Source: Shewanella oneidensis MR-1
GTDB taxonomy: Bacteria; Pseudomonadota; Gammaproteobacteria; Enterobacterales; Shewanellaceae
Assembly (NCBI RefSeq): GCF_000146165.2
Contig: NC_004347.2
Location: 1,364,001-1,428,000, forward strand
DNA length: 64,000 nucleotides
Reading direction: 5' to 3'
The notes beneath the pieces are model-generated. The model saw only the letters and a program-made list of their open reading frames with translations, was not told where the DNA came from and did no database searches. The position numbers were made by a program, and so were the translations under genes. Below, in pieces: positions 9,389 through 20,314 of this stretch (positions are counted from its first letter, which is position 1; each line of letters starts with the position of its first letter).

Positions 9389-9880
9389 TTACTGCATCGC
9401 TAATTGATCTGACAGTGTCTGGTAATCAATCAGATCCATATGCTCTGCGACTCTGTGGGTGCGCATATCGAGTTTAAGGCTAGTGACGCCAGGGATGGCG
9501 ACATCAATGATTTTGCCTGGTTTACCAAACTGCTCCCCCGGTCCCTTAAAGTGATAGTTACCAATCATCACCACTAAGGAGCCCGCGTTATACATATGCT
9601 CGATATTGAAATCATATTCGAGCACCCCCTCATGGGCGCGCTCGAAAAAGTCGATAATAAAACGACCACCCGTGTATTTACGGTTGGCGGTCTTATCGAA
9701 AAAAACACTATCGCGGTTATAGAATTTGCTAAGTGTTTGATAGTCGTGCTCGGTTAGCGCGTTCATATATTTTACGGCTAACTGCTGTTCTGCTGGCATT
9801 TCCCCTGAGTTTGCATGTACATGCGCGGGAAATAGCGCCGGAACAAAAATAAGACAGACTAAAAGACGCAAAATTCGCAA
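9389..9880 (-). CDS. Secreted NTF2/SnoaL-like protein
   Basis: The protein has a signal peptide (MRILRLLVCLIFVPALFPA..VHA) and a mature part of about 140 residues that reads like an NTF2/SnoaL fold: an N-terminal helix pair (LAVKYMNALTEHDYQTLSKFY), then strands with SVFFDKTANRKYTGG and a long curved sheet. Such domains bind small ligands or serve as dimerisation units; no catalytic residue can be assigned. I chose a TTG start at 9880 because AGAGGGAA lies just upstream, the signal peptide begins there, and the gene then follows directly on the TAG of the TRIC gene. A longer frame begins at a TTG at 9907. It is the last gene of the tightly packed mtnN group. Confidence 0.7.
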   Translation of the reverse strand: MRILRLLVCLIFVPALFPAHVHANSGEMPAEQQLAVKYMNALTEHDYQTLSKFYNRDSVFFDKTANRKYTGGRFIIDFFERAHEGVLEYDFNIEHMYNAGSLVVMIGNYHFKGPGEQFGKPGKIIDVAIPGVTSLKLDMRTHRVAEHMDLIDYQTLSDQLAMQ

Positions 9881-9881
9881 A

Positions 9882-10508
9882 CTATTCCCTCTTGGTTTTG
9901 AGATCAAAAGCGGGTAATGATAAATGCCATTTGATGGCGCATAGACGGATGATTAACGCACTGGCCATGGCTAAAAAAAGTGCCGTTTTTTCGCCCATAC
10001 CGCAGGCCAAACTTACGGTATAGCCTATACCGCCGATAATGGAGGCTGTGGCATAGATTTCTGTGCGCAATACCATCGGGATTTGTCTGCACAGCAAGTC
10101 TCGAATAATGCCTCCTCCTACGCCGGTGATCAAGCCCATCACCACTGCAATCATGCCGCTTAGCCCCATATTGAGGGCTTTTTCGGCACCAATCACAGTG
10201 AACAGGGCTAAACCTAAGGCATCGGCGACGGGGAGGACGTACTCAGGCATCTTGCGTGGGCGACGTACTAACAACAAACAGGCCACTACAGTCGCAAGGA
10301 TAACGATAATATAGTTTGGGTCGCGGATCCAAAATACTGGGGTTGCGCCAATCAGCGCATCGCGGATACTGCCACCGCCCACTGCTGTCACCGACGCAAG
10401 CACTATCACCCCAAAAGGGTCCATACGGTGGCGACCAGCGGCTAAAGCGCCAGAAAGGGCAAATACCGCCGTGCCACATAAATCGAAGAAGTAAATCCAG
10501 TGATTCAT
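9882..10508 (-). CDS. yadS: TRIC-family cation channel (YadS/UPF0126)
   Basis: This 208-residue inner-membrane protein has two copies of the UPF0126 repeat, each with three helices: [20 protein letters not shown] followed by [16 protein letters not shown], and [19 protein letters not shown] followed by [15 protein letters not shown]. The GGGxxRD motifs are the hallmark of prokaryotic TRIC channels, which pass monovalent cations as trimers. Its start overlaps the stop of the DUF2721 gene by four bases (ATGA), implying translational coupling. In E. coli yadS also sits in the mtn operon, next to btuF, so this association is conserved. Confidence 0.93.
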   Translation of the reverse strand: MNHWIYFFDLCGTAVFALSGALAAGRHRMDPFGVIVLASVTAVGGGSIRDALIGATPVFWIRDPNYIIVILATVVACLLLVRRPRKMPEYVLPVADALGLALFTVIGAEKALNMGLSGMIAVVMGLITGVGGGIIRDLLCRQIPMVLRTEIYATASIIGGIGYTVSLACGMGEKTALFLAMASALIIRLCAIKWHLSLPAFDLKTKRE

Positions 10509-10882
10509 TTACTCATCTCTTTGATGTGGATATTAAGTGCATCCACAGAGATACGAATTTCTATGACAGATAGAATCAGTGAATAGAGTAGCAGTAACAA
10601 GCTGGCACCAAAGATGATTGAGCCCGTCTTATTCAAACCGATATAAATGAAAATCATGCAGAGTACACACAGGGCAAAGCTGGATACGCCGGCTTCTTGC
10701 ATGCGGCGAATAATACGGATCCGCTGGCTTAAGTTTTTGATCTGATCTTGATGTACGGGTTTATCGCCGCTACTCAACTGACGGATCAGTGCTGCCAGTG
10801 CAAAAAATCGGTTGGTGTAAGCAAGTAACAGCAAGGAAATTGCTGGAAATAACAAGGCGGGAGTTGTTAATGAAACATGCAT
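10505..10882 (-). CDS. DUF2721 membrane protein
   Basis: The 125-residue product has an N-terminal hydrophobic segment ([20 protein letters not shown]), a basic cytoplasmic stretch with an RIRIIRRM motif, and two C-terminal helices ([15 protein letters not shown] and [21 protein letters not shown]). This matches the DUF2721 family, whose function is unknown. I prefer the ATG at 10882, which begins at the conserved part; a TTG at 10894 would add four residues and neither has a good ribosome site. It overlaps the TRIC gene by four bases. Confidence 0.8.
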   Translation of the reverse strand: MHVSLTTPALLFPAISLLLLAYTNRFFALAALIRQLSSGDKPVHQDQIKNLSQRIRIIRRMQEAGVSSFALCVLCMIFIYIGLNKTGSIIFGASLLLLLYSLILSVIEIRISVDALNIHIKEMSK

Positions 10883-10937
10883 ATTTTCGAACAAGATAGT
10901 CAGCCTTTAACCTAATGTTAAGATGAAAAACATCATA

Positions 10938-11927
10938 TCACAGGGTTTGTAGCCAGCGTAAACCTGCCCAAATGAAAGGAAGTAACGTAATAAAGCTAAA
11001 CCAAATCGCACAGGCGCGAGAGGTGAGTTTTATCGCTGGGGCTATCATTTCGTGATGAGGTTGTGGACCATAGACAACCTTTGCCACATCAATACGTTGG
11101 CCTGAAAATTTTTGTGGACCACCCAATTCAATCCGTAAAATATTTGCCACTAATGACACGCTCATCACGTAACCGCGCAGTGCGGGATGATTTTTAGAGG
11201 TGCGAAACAATAAAGCTAACGCTTTAGGACCGCCCTGAATTGCAATTGATAGGCTCCATAACCACGCAGGGATTGCCAGCAGCGCGGTCGAGAGCGTGTG
11301 CACTGTTCGGCAAAAATACTGATATTTGGGCTGTATGGGTGGCCAGCTGAGCTCGAGCTGTTTAATCATTCTGACCGCCAGCACCATAGGCGCGCCCGCG
11401 ATCGCAAAAAAGAAGATAGTCGACGCCGTGCCGTAAATCGGTGCCGTAGCCAGTTTTTCTATCGTCGCTTTGGTTAAGCCTACTTCCGACAGATTATCCG
11501 TATCACGGACAACCCACGGCTGTAATAACTTTTTTGCGCTGGCATTATCCTCGCGGTTTAATGCTTTAGCGATTTCGTCGGCCACTTGGCTAAAGCCTGC
11601 ATCACTCAAACACAGATACAGCACTAAAAACTCAAAAAACCATGGGAAGGCTGCCAGTTCGAGCAAAAAAGTAATAATCGCCCAGAAGGGGAATACCAGT
11701 AACAACATGGCTAAAAAGCCCGCAGTAGCTTGTTGGCTGGGTGCGCGCCCGGGGCGATTGACTTTGGCTGCGAGCTGTTTGGCTAAGTGACTAAACCAAA
11801 TCAGTGGCTGCATTTCCCTGGGTAATGGCGCCAAACGCGCCAGTAATAAAGCAAAGAAAAGTACCAAGAAGCCTTCGAACAAAGCGCCATCAATTTCGAC
11901 AAGTTGTTGATAAAAAGAGCTGTGCAT
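10938..11927 (-). CDS. CobD/CbiB-family membrane protein (cobalamin-biosynthesis type)
   Basis: The 329-residue polytopic protein resembles CbiB/CobD, the enzyme that joins aminopropanol phosphate to cobyric acid. The diagnostic stretch WVVRDTDNLSEVGLTKATIE corresponds to the family's WLVGRDT..L segment, and ALRGYVMSVSLVANILRIEL plus GGPQKFSG corresponds to its C-terminal (P)..R..M....L..RLGGP..YFG motif. The usual ENTSDG segment between them is altered (EKLATAPIYGTAS), so full activity is doubtful. It lies 31 bp downstream of mtnN, where E. coli has the B12-binding protein gene btuF. That position suggests a cobalamin-related or salvage-related role, but this is inference. Confidence 0.75.
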   Translation of the reverse strand: MHSSFYQQLVEIDGALFEGFLVLFFALLLARLAPLPREMQPLIWFSHLAKQLAAKVNRPGRAPSQQATAGFLAMLLLVFPFWAIITFLLELAAFPWFFEFLVLYLCLSDAGFSQVADEIAKALNREDNASAKKLLQPWVVRDTDNLSEVGLTKATIEKLATAPIYGTASTIFFFAIAGAPMVLAVRMIKQLELSWPPIQPKYQYFCRTVHTLSTALLAIPAWLWSLSIAIQGGPKALALLFRTSKNHPALRGYVMSVSLVANILRIELGGPQKFSGQRIDVAKVVYGPQPHHEMIAPAIKLTSRACAIWFSFITLLPFIWAGLRWLQTL

Positions 11928-11958
11928 CAGGTACTTTCCACAATCATGCTTTAGTTAA

Positions 11959-12669
11959 TTACTTTACAGAGTTGGGTTCCAATTGCTCAAGCAGCAACAT
12001 CACCATCAGTGCTGAATGATAGCCTGCTTTTACAATATAAGCGTCAAAGTCGACGGGGGAGTCGTTGTTGGCGTTGTCAGAGAGCGAGCGAATGACCACA
12101 AAAGGCACGCCAAACTGGTGACATACTTGGGCAATCGCCGCACCTTCCATTTCACAGGCCGCCATGGTTGGGAAGTGTTCCAGCATGGTTTTGGTGCGTA
12201 CTGGGTCGCAAATAAAGCTATCACCGGTACAGATCAATCCTTCAATGGCTCTCACTTCGCCTAATTGCGCAATGGCTTTATTGGCGGCTTCCACTAAGTA
12301 TGGCGCTGGAATAAATGCCGCTGGTTGCTGCGCCATTTGGCCAATTTCGTAACCAAATGCGGTGACATCGACATCGTGGTGACGCACTTCTGATGAAATT
12401 ACGATATCACCAATTGAGAGCGAGTCGACAAAGCCGCCGGCGGAACCTGTGTTGATTACGGCATCGGGGGCGTATTTTTCAATCAATAGGGTTGTGGCGA
12501 TACTGGCAGCGACTTTACCAATGCCCGAGCGCGTGACCACTACGTCTTTGCCCGCTAAGGTGCCAGCGATAAATTCAATATCTGCAATGGTTTGTGATGA
12601 AGTGTTTGTCATAGCCGCAATAAGATGAGCAACTTCTGGCTCCATTGCGCCAATAATACCTATTTTCAT
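11959..12669 (-). CDS. mtnN: 5'-methylthioadenosine/S-adenosylhomocysteine nucleosidase
   Basis: MtnN splits the glycosidic bond of methylthioadenosine, S-adenosylhomocysteine and 5'-deoxyadenosine, recycling by-products of methylation, autoinducer-2 and radical SAM reactions. The 236-residue protein begins [13 protein letters not shown], with the general acid Glu in that motif, and contains the [10 protein letters not shown] substrate loop, the MEGAAIAQV methionine-glutamate pair and the RSLSDNA segment with the catalytic Asp. It is the first gene of the leftward group mtnN, CobD/CbiB-like, DUF2721, TRIC and NTF2-like. Confidence 0.97.
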   Translation of the reverse strand: MKIGIIGAMEPEVAHLIAAMTNTSSQTIADIEFIAGTLAGKDVVVTRSGIGKVAASIATTLLIEKYAPDAVINTGSAGGFVDSLSIGDIVISSEVRHHDVDVTAFGYEIGQMAQQPAAFIPAPYLVEAANKAIAQLGEVRAIEGLICTGDSFICDPVRTKTMLEHFPTMAACEMEGAAIAQVCHQFGVPFVVIRSLSDNANNDSPVDFDAYIVKAGYHSALMVMLLLEQLEPNSVK

Positions 12670-12813
12670 GGGTGACCCTTTTGATTCTACTGAATGTGTG
12701 ATTCCACTGAATATGTGGGACGACGGAATGGCGGCTAATATACCACAGTTATGCTTTGGCGTGATTGTGGGATTACGATTGCTTGATAGGGATAATATTA
12801 AACAGGGACTGGG

Positions 12814-12838
12814 TAAAAATGCGCACCTTAAGGTGCGC
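12814..12838 (-). terminator. Intrinsic terminator of gltBD
   Basis: The 18-base palindrome GCGCACCTTAAGGTGCGC (12821-12838) is followed, on the reverse strand, by ATTTTTA. It lies about 100 bases after the gltD stop and fits termination of the gltBD transcript. The other strand has GCGTTTTA, so weak action on mtnN-side transcripts is possible. Confidence 0.8.
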
Positions 12839-12877
12839 GCGTTTTATTCATCTTTTGTGATAAGTCACCTGTAAATG

Positions 12878-12910
12878 GTGAGGATTCGTGGGGACGAGTC
12901 CGAGACTCAC
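12878..12910. other. Second stem-loop in the gltD 3' region
   Basis: GTGAG (12878-12882) pairs with CTCAC (12906-12910), and GATTCGT (12883-12889) pairs with ACGAGTC (12894-12900), around a GGGG loop with a 5-base bulge. It precedes the terminator in the gltBD transcript and might protect the 3' end or slow polymerase. No known RNA family is recognised. Confidence 0.45.
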
Positions 12911-12936
12911 AGTGACCGCGGTACAACAAAGAACCA

Positions 12937-14346
<1,410 letters not shown>

Positions 14347-14349
14347 CTA

Positions 14350-17300
14350 TTACCCCGCTTTAACTGCCAGTTCTGGACTCGATTGCTCTAATTTGAGCAG
14401 ATCTGCAACGGCAATGTTTTTTGGTTTCACTAATACAAAGCAATCTAACCAGTTAGCAAAGTCACTTAAGATCATCTTCGCGTGCTCACTGCCCGTCTCG
14501 GCCACATGCTCTTCAATCAAGCCTTTTAAATGTTGCTGTTGAATAGGCGATTCGAGTTTTTGGGTATCGACCAGTTCGCTATTGACGCGGCGATTAAAGC
14601 GACCAAATTGGTCAAAGACATAGGCAAAACCGCCAGTCATCCCCGCGCCGAAGTTCACCCCAGTTTTGCCGAGCACAACCACAATCCCGCTGGTCATATA
14701 TTCGCAGCCGTTATCGCCCAAGCCTTCAACCACGGCAATGGCGCCTGAGTTACGTACCGCAAAACGTTCACCCGCTTGGCCTGCGGCGAAGAAGCGGCCG
14801 CCAGTTGCGCCATACAGGCAAGTGTTACCGACAATGGCGCTGCGCTCGCTCTGGAAGGGGCTACCCAGCGGTGGATAAATCACAATCTTACCGCCCGACA
14901 TGCCTTTGCCTACGTAGTCGTTGGCATCGCCGCAGAGCTTGAGTTCAAGACCTGGGCTGTTCCAAACGCCAAAGCTTTGGCCAGCACTGCCGTTAAAGCT
15001 GAGTTTTATCGGGGCCTTGCTGCCTTTAACGCCAAGGGTGGTGGCGATATAACCCGATAGACGTGCGCCCACTGAGCGGTCGGTGTTGTTGATACTGTAA
15101 GCGGCATCGAAACTCTCGCCCTTATCGACCGCACTCTGGCACTCATTGAGCAAATGTTGGTTGAGTAAACCTAAATCCGCTGGTGGATTGGTTTCTTGCC
15201 ACGTGCGCGAGGTACTGGCTCTGACATTAGGCTGATACAGGATTGGCGCTAAATCGAGTCCACGTTGCTTATCGGTTTGCCCTTCTAAGGTATGTAACCA
15301 CTCACTGCGGCCAACTAAGTCCTCAAACTTACTGACTCCTAAAGTCGCCATCCACTCACGGACTTCCTCGGCGACAAACTCAAAGTAAGTCATCACTCGC
15401 TCTGGTAAGCCGTGGTAATGGTTATCGCGCAGTTTCTTATCTTGAGTCGCGACACCAGTTGCGCAGTTGTTCAGGTGGCAAATACGCAGGTACTTACAAC
15501 CTAAGGCAATCATAGGCACAGTCCCGAAACCAAAGCTTTCGGCGCCGAGTAAGGCCGCCTTGATAACATCAGTACCGGTTTTTAAGCCGCCATCGACCTG
15601 CAAGCGGATCTTATGGCGCAGACCATTTTCCACCAGAGATTGATGTACTTCGGCAAGGCCGAGTTCCCATGGGCTACCTGCGTATTTCACCGAGGTGATA
15701 GGGCTTGCGCCCGTGCCGCCATCGTAGCCAGAAATAGTGATCATATCGGCGTAGGCTTTTGCCACTCCGGTGGCGATAGTGCCGACACCGGGCTCAGACA
15801 CTAACTTCACAGAGATCAGTGCCTTGGTATTGATTTGTTTTAAATCGAAAATCAGCTGGGCTAAGTCTTCGATAGAGTAAATATCATGATGCGGTGGTGG
15901 TGAAATCAGTGTTACACCGGGACGCGCGTGGCGCAGCCCCGCAATTTCGACACTCACCTTATGGCCAGGGAGTTGGCCACCTTCACCGGGTTTGGCGCCC
16001 TGTGCCACTTTAATCTGGAGTACATCGGCATTGACTAGGTAATGGGCAGTTACGCCAAAACGCGCCGAGGCAATTTGCTTAATCGCCGAGTTACGTTCGG
16101 TATTAAAGCGACGAGCATCCTCACCACCTTCGCCCGAGTTAGAGCGGCCGCCTAAACGGTTCATGGCGATGGCCAACGCCTCATGGGCCTCTGGGCTTAA
16201 GGCACCTATACTCATGGCCGCGCTGTCAAAGCGTGGATATAAGTTGCTGGCAGCTTCGACGTTATTCAGTTCAATTGCAGTTTGGCCAGCCTTAATGCCA
16301 ATCAAATCTCGCAACGTGGCAATTGGGCGGTTATCGACTAATTCGGCGAATTTCTTATAGGTCGCAAAATTCTTATCGATTAACGATGCCTGCAGTGTGT
16401 TGACGACATCAGGGTTGAAGCAGTGGTATTCACCGCCGTCAACGTATTTGAGTAAACCACCCTGTGGCAGTGGCACATGGGCGCGGTAAGCGGCCTTGTG
16501 CAGTAGCGCTTGATCGTTGGCGATATCCTCAAAACTGGCGCCTTCGATACGGCTAATGACCCCTTTAAAGCACAGCTCAATCACATCGCTGGCAATACCA
16601 ATGGCCTCAAACTGTTGGCTACAGCGGTAGGAACCGATGGTGCTGATCCCCATCTTCGACATGATTTTACGTAAACCTTTCTCGATGCCGTAACGGAAGT
16701 TGAGCATCAAGGCTGTGGTATCGGTTAAATCATGGCGTTTCGCCAGATCAGAGATAGATTCGTACACTAAATAGGGATAAATCGCCGTCGCACCAAAGCC
16801 GAGTAGCACCGCAAAGTGGTGCGGATCACGTGCCGATGCCGTCTCAACGATGATGTTGGTATCGCAGCGCAGGCTCTTACTTACCAGCATTTGTTGGACT
16901 GCGCCCACCGCCATTGCCACTGGAATCACCTGCGCCGATTTATCAATTGCGCGGTCGGATAAAATCAGCAGCGTAGTGCCACTACGGGCTAAACGCTCAG
17001 CTTCTGAGGTGATGCGGCGAATCGCCTGTTCTAAGCCTTCTTTCGGTTCGTAGTTTAAATCGACGATATTGGCGCGATAGTAAGTGCTATCTAATCCGAG
17101 TAATTGATTGAAATCACTGAACAATAATATCGGTGAGTTGAACATCACTCGATAGGCATGCCCCGTGGTTTCATTGAAGAGGTTTTGCTCGCGGCCAATA
17201 CAGGTCGCCAAGGACATCACGTGCTTTTCACGCAATGGATCGATTGGCGGATTCGTGACTTGAGCAAACTTCTGCCTGAAATAGTCATAGAGCGAGCGCG

Positions 17301-18798
17301 ACTTTTTCGACAATACTGCCATTGGCGTATCGTCGCCCATTGAGCCCGTTGCCTCTTCGCCTTGTTTTGCCAGTACCCAAATCACTTGTTCAAGTTCTTC
17401 GCGGGTGTAACCAAATTGCTTTTGATATTGCAGCAGTTGCTCAGGGCTTAATTCACTGGCGCCATGTTGCTCTGTCGTTAGCTGCTCGGCAGGAATTAAA
17501 GTACGACTGTTTTTCGCCATCCATTCTTTGTAGGGGTGGCGACGCTTAAGATCGTTATCGATTTCGAATGACTGATATAATCGGCCATTTAATGTATCCA
17601 ACACTAACAGCTCACCTGGGCCGACGCGGCCTTTTTCAATCACTTCATCGGCGGCGTAGTCCCAAATGCCGACTTCTGAGGCGAGGGTTAAGATACGATC
17701 TTTGGTGATCACATAACGAGATGGTCGCAGACCGTTACGATCGACTGCGCAAGCGGCGTGGCGACCGTTGGTCATGACGATACCCGCTGGGCCGTCCCAT
17801 GGCTCCATGTGCATGGAGTTAAAGTCATAGAAGGCTTTTAGCTCGTCATCCATCTCAGGGTTACTTTGCCATGCTGGCGGGATCAGCAAACGCATGGCGC
17901 GGTATAGGTCCATGCCGCCTGAGAGCAGCATCTCGAGCATATTATCGAGGGAGGAAGAGTCGGAACCGGTTTCATTCACAAAAGGCGCTGCCTGCTGTAG
18001 GTCGGGCAGAAGGGGGGAATTAAACTTATAGGCACGAGCCCTAGCCCATTGGCGGTTACCGGTAATCGTATTGATCTCGCCATTATGGGCAAGATACCTA
18101 AAGGGCTGAGCCAATGGCCATTTAGGTGAAGTATTGGTTGAAAAGCGCTGATGGAATAAACAGATAGAGCTTTTCAAACGAATGTCAGCAAGGTCGGGAT
18201 AGAATGCGGGCAAGTCGGCTGGCATCATCAAGCCTTTGTAGACGATGACTTGGCCTGAAAGACTCGCGACATAGAAGTCTTTATCGTCAGTAATTTGCTG
18301 CTCTAAACGGCGGCGTGCCATGTAGAGGCGACGTTCAAGATCTTTCTCACGCCAGCCAATAGGGGCGTTGATCAGCACTTGATAGATTTGTGGTAGGCTC
18401 GATTTACCAATCTCCCCCAATACATCGGGATTGACGGGGACCTTACGCCAACCAGCAATACTTAATGTTTCACGTTCCAATTCGCGTTCGAGAATAAACT
18501 TGGCTTGGTCAGCCAGTTCTTCATCTTGGCTTAAAAACAACATGCCCACGGCAAACTTGCGGCTCAAGTGCCAGTCATTTTCAGCGGCTACGGCCTCAAA
18601 GAATTGCAATGGTAGCTGCATTAATAAACCACAGCCGTCCCCAGTACGACCGTCCGAGGCGATACCGCCACGGTGTTTCATGCGATCAAGGCCATGGATG
18701 GCAGTGCGCACGATACGATGGCTAGCTTCGCCATCCATTTGTGCAATCAAGCCAAAACCACAATTGTCCCGCTCAAAACTGGGATGATATAAGCTCAT
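14350..18798 (-). CDS. gltB: Glutamate synthase large subunit
   Basis: This 1482-residue subunit carries the glutaminase and synthase sites. After a 12-residue propeptide the nucleophile Cys13 begins the Ntn domain (DNCGFGLIAQMDG). The FMN-binding synthase domain is visible at MITISGYDGGTGASPI, the 3Fe-4S cysteines at ALGCKYLRICHLNNCATG, and the C-terminal GXGXG beta-helix in the repeats GGKIVIYPP, NTCLYGATGGRFFA and GMTGGFAYVFD. GGGAGG-like GGGAGGTTTTTGT precedes the ATG. Together with gltD this is the main route of ammonium assimilation with glutamine synthetase. Confidence 0.98.
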   Translation of the reverse strand: MSLYHPSFERDNCGFGLIAQMDGEASHRIVRTAIHGLDRMKHRGGIASDGRTGDGCGLLMQLPLQFFEAVAAENDWHLSRKFAVGMLFLSQDEELADQAKFILERELERETLSIAGWRKVPVNPDVLGEIGKSSLPQIYQVLINAPIGWREKDLERRLYMARRRLEQQITDDKDFYVASLSGQVIVYKGLMMPADLPAFYPDLADIRLKSSICLFHQRFSTNTSPKWPLAQPFRYLAHNGEINTITGNRQWARARAYKFNSPLLPDLQQAAPFVNETGSDSSSLDNMLEMLLSGGMDLYRAMRLLIPPAWQSNPEMDDELKAFYDFNSMHMEPWDGPAGIVMTNGRHAACAVDRNGLRPSRYVITKDRILTLASEVGIWDYAADEVIEKGRVGPGELLVLDTLNGRLYQSFEIDNDLKRRHPYKEWMAKNSRTLIPAEQLTTEQHGASELSPEQLLQYQKQFGYTREELEQVIWVLAKQGEEATGSMGDDTPMAVLSKKSRSLYDYFRQKFAQVTNPPIDPLREKHVMSLATCIGREQNLFNETTGHAYRVMFNSPILLFSDFNQLLGLDSTYYRANIVDLNYEPKEGLEQAIRRITSEAERLARSGTTLLILSDRAIDKSAQVIPVAMAVGAVQQMLVSKSLRCDTNIIVETASARDPHHFAVLLGFGATAIYPYLVYESISDLAKRHDLTDTTALMLNFRYGIEKGLRKIMSKMGISTIGSYRCSQQFEAIGIASDVIELCFKGVISRIEGASFEDIANDQALLHKAAYRAHVPLPQGGLLKYVDGGEYHCFNPDVVNTLQASLIDKNFATYKKFAELVDNRPIATLRDLIGIKAGQTAIELNNVEAASNLYPRFDSAAMSIGALSPEAHEALAIAMNRLGGRSNSGEGGEDARRFNTERNSAIKQIASARFGVTAHYLVNADVLQIKVAQGAKPGEGGQLPGHKVSVEIAGLRHARPGVTLISPPPHHDIYSIEDLAQLIFDLKQINTKALISVKLVSEPGVGTIATGVAKAYADMITISGYDGGTGASPITSVKYAGSPWELGLAEVHQSLVENGLRHKIRLQVDGGLKTGTDVIKAALLGAESFGFGTVPMIALGCKYLRICHLNNCATGVATQDKKLRDNHYHGLPERVMTYFEFVAEEVREWMATLGVSKFEDLVGRSEWLHTLEGQTDKQRGLDLAPILYQPNVRASTSRTWQETNPPADLGLLNQHLLNECQSAVDKGESFDAAYSINNTDRSVGARLSGYIATTLGVKGSKAPIKLSFNGSAGQSFGVWNSPGLELKLCGDANDYVGKGMSGGKIVIYPPLGSPFQSERSAIVGNTCLYGATGGRFFAAGQAGERFAVRNSGAIAVVEGLGDNGCEYMTSGIVVVLGKTGVNFGAGMTGGFAYVFDQFGRFNRRVNSELVDTQKLESPIQQQHLKGLIEEHVAETGSEHAKMILSDFANWLDCFVLVKPKNIAVADLLKLEQSSPELAVKAG

Positions 18799-18956
18799 AC
18801 AAAAACCTCCCTTGACCTCAACGAAATTACTACTCGGGAGAAATGTAAAGACTTTCTATAGATATGCACCCGAACCACCCAAATTATCCTGAGATCAACC
18901 AAAGGTCAAACCAAAATTTTGCATAAAATATGGGTATTAATTCATGTTTCATACAC

Positions 18957-18985
18957 AAAATATAATTACTTGACGTTAACGTCAA
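18957..18985 (-). promoter_or_regulatory. Likely gltB promoter
   Basis: Read on the reverse strand, TTGACG (18985-18980) and TATTTT (18962-18957) are separated by 17 bases. This is a good sigma-70 match about 160 bases upstream of the gltB ATG. The -35 box is embedded in the palindrome at 18970-18985, so a bound regulator would compete with polymerase. Confidence 0.5.
18970..18985. promoter_or_regulatory. Perfect 16-bp palindrome, candidate operator for gltB
   Basis: TTGACGTTAACGTCAA is a perfect palindrome. From memory it resembles the operator of LiuR, the MerR-family regulator of branched-chain amino acid degradation in gamma-proteobacteria. That assignment needs a motif search. Confidence 0.55.
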
Positions 18986-18990
18986 CTGAT

Positions 18991-19010
18991 TAATGTTATG
19001 TATAACATTA
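18991..19010. promoter_or_regulatory. Second perfect palindrome upstream of gltB
   Basis: TAATGTTAT-GT-ATAACATTA is a perfect 20-base palindrome, five bases from the 16-bp palindrome and just upstream of the putative gltB -35 box. It is a candidate operator of an unidentified regulator. Confidence 0.45.
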
Positions 19011-19384
19011 TGAATAAAAAGAATTTTAAAAAATAAAGAACTCGGAGATCACTAAGATGTAACATCAATGTGGATTGTTTTTGATTTAGAAATAGTGATT
19101 TTTATTGCAAATACAGTGAGTGTATAAAAATATAAAATAAGTGAATTGTTATTCTTTTTGGTTGTGAGTGGAATCACGGAATGTAAAGACACTGTGAGGG
19201 AGGGCTAGGTTTATGAGCTGGGATGTGGTGAATATTATCGGAGTTTGATTTACCACCAAGAAAAGAGTGCCCACTTTGTTTATCATGAGTTTTTTCATCT
19301 ATGTACATACCATTATTCCTTCTTTTTTGTGATTTTATCTTGGTTATTTTTAATGAAACGACATGAAATTTGGCGGGCGAGCTA

Positions 19385-20314
19385 ATGGGGCTCGATGCAT
19401 ACGTAAACACATTTGGTGCTGTTTGTAAGGCTAAATATGGCGAGCGATTACGCAAGCTGACTATCGATGCCAAATTCACTTGTCCTAACCGTGATGGCAC
19501 CTTAGGACGGGGAGGATGTACTTTTTGCAATGTAGCTTCCTTTAGTTATCAGCAAAAGGAAACATTAAGCATCAGTGAGCAGCTACAGCAGGGGAAAGCC
19601 CGTTATAAAGAAGCAAAACCTAAACTCAATGCGGATAAATTTATCGCTTATTTTCAGGCGTATACGAGTACGTACGATGAATATCAAGTGCTGATGTCCA
19701 AATATGATGAAGCAGTCAAAGACAGTGAAATTGTGGGCCTGTGTGTAGGAACTCGTCCCGATTGTGTGCCTGACAACGTGCTGGATTTATTAGCGAGTTA
19801 TCAGCACAAAGGAGTCGATGTATGGTTAGAGCTGGGCTTGCAGACCGCCAACGATAAGACACTTCATCATATTAACCGCGGGCATAATTTTGCCTGTTAC
19901 TGCGATACTGTTTCGCGGGCGAGAAGCCGCGGTTTAAAGGTGTGTACCCATTTGATTCTAGGTTTACCAGGGGAAACACCGCTCGATTATATGGCGACCT
20001 TGCAAGCGGTGCTCGCGCAGGGCGTGGATGGTTTAAAGCTACATCCTTTACATGTGGTTGAAGGTAGTACTATGGCTAAAGTTTGGCGCGCTGGACGTTT
20101 GCCTTTGCTCACTATGGAAGCTTATGCCGCCAGTGCTGGCGAGCTTATTCGCCATACCCCTAAGGAAATCATTTTCCACCGAGTCACCGCTTATGCCAAA
20201 AAGCCTATTCTGCTTGCGCCTGACTGGTGCGGTTATCGTTGGAATGGCTTAGTGGCGATTGTGGAGGATCTTGCGCGTAATGGTGGACAAGGGACGGCAT
20301 TAGCGCGACCATAA
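19385..20314 (+). CDS. Radical SAM protein, TIGR01212/YhcC family
   Basis: The product is a 309-residue radical SAM enzyme. The cluster motif is the long-spaced form CPNRDGTLGRGGCTFC (C-x12-C-x2-C), typical of the TIGR01212/YhcC group. It is followed by KFIAYFQAYTSTY and VGTRPDCVPDNVLDLL, also characteristic. The substrate of the family is not established as far as I know. I chose the ATG at 19385 (MGLDAYVNTFG), where the conserved part starts; a TTG at 19370 would add five residues. It diverges from gltB, a neighbourhood I recall as conserved in Shewanella. Confidence 0.88.
   Translation: MGLDAYVNTFGAVCKAKYGERLRKLTIDAKFTCPNRDGTLGRGGCTFCNVASFSYQQKETLSISEQLQQGKARYKEAKPKLNADKFIAYFQAYTSTYDEYQVLMSKYDEAVKDSEIVGLCVGTRPDCVPDNVLDLLASYQHKGVDVWLELGLQTANDKTLHHINRGHNFACYCDTVSRARSRGLKVCTHLILGLPGETPLDYMATLQAVLAQGVDGLKLHPLHVVEGSTMAKVWRAGRLPLLTMEAYAASAGELIRHTPKEIIFHRVTAYAKKPILLAPDWCGYRWNGLVAIVEDLARNGGQGTALARP

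Larger units (their letters stand above)
18799..19384. other. AT-rich intergenic region between gltB and the radical SAM gene
   Basis: This divergent spacer of nearly 590 bases contains the gltB promoter and two palindromes in its left part. The right part (19011-19384) is AT-rich; I see no tRNA and no convincing small gene. A reverse-strand frame at 19174-19530 overlaps the radical SAM gene and looks non-coding. Confidence 0.5.

Noticed and set aside
19174..19530. Reverse-strand frame of 118 codons overlapping the radical SAM gene start
   Set aside because: It has odd low-complexity content, no ribosome site and antisense overlap with a clear gene. Treated as a chance frame.
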